Shown piece after piece: positions 59,650-64,000 of a DNA stretch of 64,000 bases; within the stretch, counting starts at the first letter, position 1; every line of letters begins with the position of its first letter. The notes below the pieces were generated by a model, which was given only the letters and a program-made list of their open reading frames with translations, did not search any database and had not been told where the DNA came from. The position numbers and the translations under genes were made by a program. Origin of the DNA: Hyperoodon ampullatus (Eukaryota; Chordata; Mammalia; Artiodactyla; Ziphiidae); contig OX457056.1 in assembly GCA_949752795.1 (NCBI GenBank), forward strand, positions 178,026,428 to 178,090,427. Reading direction: 5' to 3'.

Positions 59650-60125
59650 CACATACGGCTTCAGGTATTCATCGAAGGTGCATCTGTGTAAAGCCTTCAG
59701 TGGCTCCCTACTGCTGTGAGAATAAGCTCCCAGTGGTCAGTCTGGCATTGAAAAGCCTTTACCCACTGGCTGCATATCCCTCTCTGCTCTAAATGCAGGC
59801 TCTGCATCCTGCCTCACTGCCTTTGCATATGCCCTGGCCCCTGCCTGGGACCCCTTCCTCCCTCTTCAGTGCCCAGTCAATCCCTCCGTGCTACGGGCCT
59901 CCCCTCCACACCCGTGACCTCTCTACCCTCTGAGCTCCTGGAGCACTTCCTGTTGCTATAGCTCAGCTGGCACCCACCTCTACTGCCTGTCCTGTTGGAG
60001 AACCATCACTTCGTGGATTCCCTTGTTTCCTCGCCTGGACTAGGCATCCTTTGAGAACAAGCCATGTCTGCCTTATCTCATCCCCCAGCCCCCGCTCGGC
60101 ACACAGCTCTGCACACAGTAGAGTC
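59650..60125. repeat. L2 LINE fragment
   Basis: The phrases AGTGGCTCCCTACTGCTGTG, GAATAAGCTCCCAGTGGTCA and CCTTTGCATATGCCCTGGCC mark an L2 3' region. It lies in the intron between two FAM184B exons. Confidence 0.6.
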
Positions 60126-61129
60126 TCCACCAGGGTGTGCAGACGACCACGATTGGTTGGTGTCCCAGCCCTGCTGAAGATCGCAGGAACATGGGGATGG
60201 TTCATTCCAGATTTTGCTGCTACTGAGAACCTGAAGACAATTTCTGTGTTTAATGAGAATTAACAAATGATGTATCACGATGAGTTCAGCTCAGTTGGTA
60301 AAGTCTAGCAGAGGGAAGACAGAATATGATCCATTAAATGTTCTAGGCTGGTGGGGGCCACCTGGACCTGTGGAAGGAGCTAGGGGAAGTGTGGGATGGT
60401 GACAGCTGGTGGCTGGAGGACCCAGTATTGGGCCCTCTGCAATGAATGACAGGCTTGCCTGAGGGCTACGGAGAGAGCCCCGGGCTGGGTAGATGAGACG
60501 GTACCTGGTCATCCACACCCAGTCCTCACCTACACCTCACTGGAGGGAAGCCCTGAACCCTCCGGGAGGAACAGCAAGGCCCTGGGTGATGTCCCCCACA
60601 GAGAAGAAGTATATCCACAAGAAGGAACAGCCCCAGGCAGCAGGAGTGAAAGGGGTGTGCAACGTCAGGATGCATTCCCAGCGTGGCCACCACTGCAGGT
60701 AAGTGGTGTTGCATCCACTGGGATCTTCTGAGGAGCCCCATGAAAGAATTCTCAAATCTGTCACAGCCAAGTACAGAGGGGGATGCACTTATCCAGCAGC
60801 TTCTCCCTCCCACTAGTCAAGGGTGGCCCCACAGGACTTTAACCCCACAGGCTCTTCAGGTCATGCAGGTGTGAGTGCCGGGTGGTGCCCATGGGCATCC
60901 CACACTATGCAAACCTCAGGGCTGGAACCAAGAGGTACAGGGCCTGGGCCGCACATGCTCCCTGTGCAATGCTCTTCAGTCTTTGGAAGGAACAGATGCA
61001 CAAACCTTCAGGCCCGTTTGCATGGACTTGAAAACTGCTACATTCACTAATCGGGGATGAACCCTGACCCCATTTAATGGTGGATATCAGTCTTTGTATT
61101 TCTGTCTGAACCATTGACATTCAAGCATC

Positions 61130-61300
61130 ATTTCGCAGCAAGCATTCATTTGGCACCTGCTGAATCCCAGCCACTGTGCTAGGTGCTATAGGATTGGGAA
61201 GATGAAGAGGAGATGGCTCCTTCCCGGAACAGCTGCTGGTCTGGTGGAGGAAACCAGCATTTCAACAAATCAGTGCACCTCATTATAACCTCTACACAGA
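61130..61300. repeat. L2/MIR-type fragment
   Basis: GGCACCTGCTGAATCCCAGC, CACTGTGCTAGGTGCTATAG and AGATGGCTCCTTCCCGGAAC resemble L2 3' ends. Confidence 0.5.
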
Positions 61301-61990
61301 GAGGATCTAGCTCTCAGAGAAGAGAAAGCTTGTCGCCTCTCCCCTGAGGGGTCGAGAAGGCATCAGCAAGGCAGGAATGGTTGGGTGTGGAAGGCACCCT
61401 AGGTAAAGAGACGGGCAAGGGCAAGTGCGGGGCAGTGGATTACAACCGTGGTGGCCTTAGAGTCACCTGGGGGGCTTTTTCAAAAGACACAGGGCTGGGA
61501 TGTACCCAGACCCGCTGTATCAGAATCCTGTGAGGTGATGTGACATTGTTATCGTTCAGCAAATATTCACTCTCCCCTTCCCCTGCCCTGTGTGGTTTCA
61601 CCCCAAATTCCCATGTTGAAGCCCTAACCACCAATAGGATGGAATTTGGGAATGAGATCTTTGGGGGGTAATTGGTGAATTAGTGTCGTAACAAGAAGAG
61701 ACTCAGAGACATCCTACCCCCCTTCCCAACCCTCCCACCCCCACTCCACACATGTGCAGTGTTGGGCTTGTTTTCATTTAAGCCGCATTCTTGGCTCACC
61801 AGCATTATTAGACTTTTTGAGGGCCACATTTGGCCAACTCTCAAAGCAGGAAACTTTAAGAGACTAGACGTGAGCTCCTGAATCAGGAGCCCGATTTGGG
61901 TTCCAGGCTGGGTCTTTGCCGCGGCACATCTCTGGCCCTTGTCTGCCACTGCGCCTCCGCAAACGGCTCTTCTGGCTGCTTTCTCCCTAG

Positions 61991-62170
<180 letters not shown>

Positions 62171-63256
62171 TAGGTCTGCGGGTCGGGGCTTCTCTCCTCT
62201 GCCCCTTGGTGAGCCTCTGGGATGTAACACTGGGTTGCACCCTCAGCAGCTTCCCAAAGAAAGGACTCCCTAGTACGCCAGCACTTCACTGATGTTACTC
62301 CTTTGACCCATGGAAAGGATCAGTGGTCTAGGAATTCTAGATCTCAAAACTGCCTAGGATTAGCCCTGAAATGGGGGGAGGAGTACCCTATTTCCCTACA
62401 GATCAGGGAATTTATGGAATCAAACTTAACGATGCCAAAAGTATCCTCAAAACTAGCCTTAGGGAGTCAGTGCAGTGGAGTAGTTAAGACAGTTCTGTGT
62501 GCTCTTTTTTTTTTTTTTTCAAATTTTAATCTAAGGCTTAACGCATTATTACACTTTATTGATGAAAATACTACATTCACATAATTCATAAAACCAGAGC
62601 TAGAAGGGCCTTAGAAAATAATCACACTTGCATGATATGCTGACAAATAATTTACATATCGTTTCTGTACAGTATTCTCTTCACACCATGTATAATCTTG
62701 ACATTACCAATTATAATTATAGATACATTAATGTTGAACTTACAGTTTTAATCCTTAAAAATCATTGTTCCTGTTCATCACTGATGAATGGATAAACAAA
62801 ATGTGGTACACATCCATACAATGGAATAGTATTCAGTTATAAAAAGAAATCAAGTTCTGATACATGCTACAACATGGATGAACCTTGAAAACATGATGCT
62901 AAGTGAAAGAAGCCACATATAACAAAAGGCCACATATTTCATGATTCCATTTTTATGAAATGTCCAAAACAGGCAAATGCATAGAGACAGAAAATATATT
63001 AGTTGTTGCCAGAGGCTGCAGGAAGGAGAGAGTTGGGGGTGACTGCTAACAGATGCAGGGTCTCTTCTGAGGGTGATGGAGATGTTCTGGAATTACTGTT
63101 GATGGTCACAACACAGGGATATACTAAGAACCAGTTTTAAATGGCATATTTTATGAGAATTTCATCTCAATTTTTTTAACTACAAAAACAGTCAATGTTC
63201 CAATAAAGAGAATCATGGTATCAGCATGATCATAATTAGAATAAAAAAGGCATATC

Positions 63257-63696
63257 ATGAAAATGTCACAATTACTGGGCAAGGGAAATTCTGATGACAC
63301 ATTTAAGGGCACATTAAAGGATAAAACTGCTATTGCTGTTAAAACATGTGAAGATGATCCTTCCCAGAAACTGAAATTAAAATTTTTACAAGAAGCCAAA
63401 ATCCTCACGCAAGATAATCATCCCAGTATTGTCAAATTTATCAAAGTTCGCACACAAATACAGCCTATCTACATGATTAAGGAACTGGTTCCAGGAGGCG
63501 ATTTCCTCTCCTTTCTGAGAAAGAAGGACGAGCTAAAACAGTTAGTGAAATTTTCATTAGATGCTGCTTCTGGATGGCAAATCTCGAGTAAACATGGTAT
63601 ACACGGGAACCTTGCTGCAAGAAACTGCCTGGAGGTGAAAATAAGGTTCTGAAAATCAGTGACTTTGGAATGTCTCGTCAAGAGGATGGTGGTGTG
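63257..63696 (+). pseudogene. FER: FER tyrosine kinase retropseudogene (right copy, partial)
   Basis: The same kinase-domain piece as at 48567, slightly better kept. The catalytic loop is present as [10 protein letters not shown] instead of HRDLAARNCL, so the catalytic Asp is lost. A frameshift after the loop leads to a stop at 63652; the [12 protein letters not shown] part is in another frame. The SINE at 63697 interrupts it, and the remainder is beyond the window. Confidence 0.9.
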
Positions 63697-64000
63697 GGAC
63701 TTCCCTGGTGGCACACTGGTTAAGAATCCGCCTGCCAATGCAGGGGACACAGGTTTGAGCCCTGGTCTGGGAAGATCCCACATGCCGCGGAGGAACTAGG
63801 CCCGTGCACCACAACTACTGAGACTGCGCTCTAGAGCCCGTGAGGCACAACTACTGAGCCCACGTGCCACAACTACTGAAGCCCGCGGGCCTAGAGCCTG
63901 AGCTCTGCAACAAGAGAAGCCACCGCAGTGAGAAGCCCACACACCGCAACGGAAAGTAGCCCCTGCTCGCGCAATTAGAGAAAGCCCGCGTGCAGCAAAC
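63697..64000 (+). mobile_element. CHR-type SINE (right copy, cut by window end)
   Basis: The ortholog by duplication of the SINE at 48990, following the same GAGGATGGTGGTGTG (63682-63696). It confirms that both copies share this insertion. Confidence 0.95.

Larger units (their letters stand above)
62548..64000. repeat. Segmental duplication, segment B (right copy, runs off the window)
   Basis: It matches 47858-49293 base for base apart from about 20 substitutions and the 17 bases lost in the left copy. It begins at ATTACACTTTATTGATGA, immediately after a unique stretch where the left copy has the 5' end of an L1. Confidence 0.95.

Overview
The window is mammalian nuclear DNA, most likely from a cetacean. 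It carries at least 15 copies of the tRNA-derived CHR-type SINE of whales, dolphins and hippos (5' head GGGCTTCCCTGGTGGCGCAG). It also has artiodactyl-type L1 fragments, ancient MIR and L2 repeats, MaLR-like LTRs, and spliced vertebrate genes.

Layout: (1) 1-16.6 kb is the 3' half of RBPJ (the Notch nuclear effector CSL) on the + strand. It has six coding exons from 3667 to 12585, all with clean GT/AG junctions and a continuous frame, followed by a 3' UTR of 2-4 kb. A solo retroviral LTR and several SINEs sit in its introns. (2) 16.6-35 kb is gene-poor. It holds a KHDC1-like processed pseudogene with perfect target-site duplications (17944-18731), SINEs, MaLR-like and L2/MIR fragments, and a 5'-truncated L1 with clear target-site duplications (31648-33385). 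(3) 35.1-64 kb contains four internal exons of FAM184B (+ strand: 35107, 42183, 59014, 61991). They keep one reading frame and encode coiled coil.

Inside the FAM184B intron between 42336 and 59014, on the opposite strand, lies an intronless retrocopy of THOC2, the largest THO/TREX mRNA-export subunit. It has an uninterrupted 1573-codon ORF (49649-54370, -). It lacks only the last ~42 residues of the parent and carries a 23-codon insertion that looks like retained intron sequence. It abuts a dead FER tyrosine-kinase pseudogene.

The same intron shows a tandem segmental duplication. Segments 45121-45691 and 47858-49293 reappear at 58381-58949 and 62548-64000 with about 1.5-2% divergence. In the left unit, the part that would hold two FAM184B exons has been replaced by a rearranged L1. 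The window ends inside the right unit, so a second THOC2 retrocopy may lie just beyond it.

The two host genes being neighbours is itself unusual. As I remember it, RBPJ and FAM184B lie several megabases apart in human. Their order and orientation here fit an inversion breakpoint between them, or an assembly join. Most of the rest of the window is repeats or sequence in which I see nothing.
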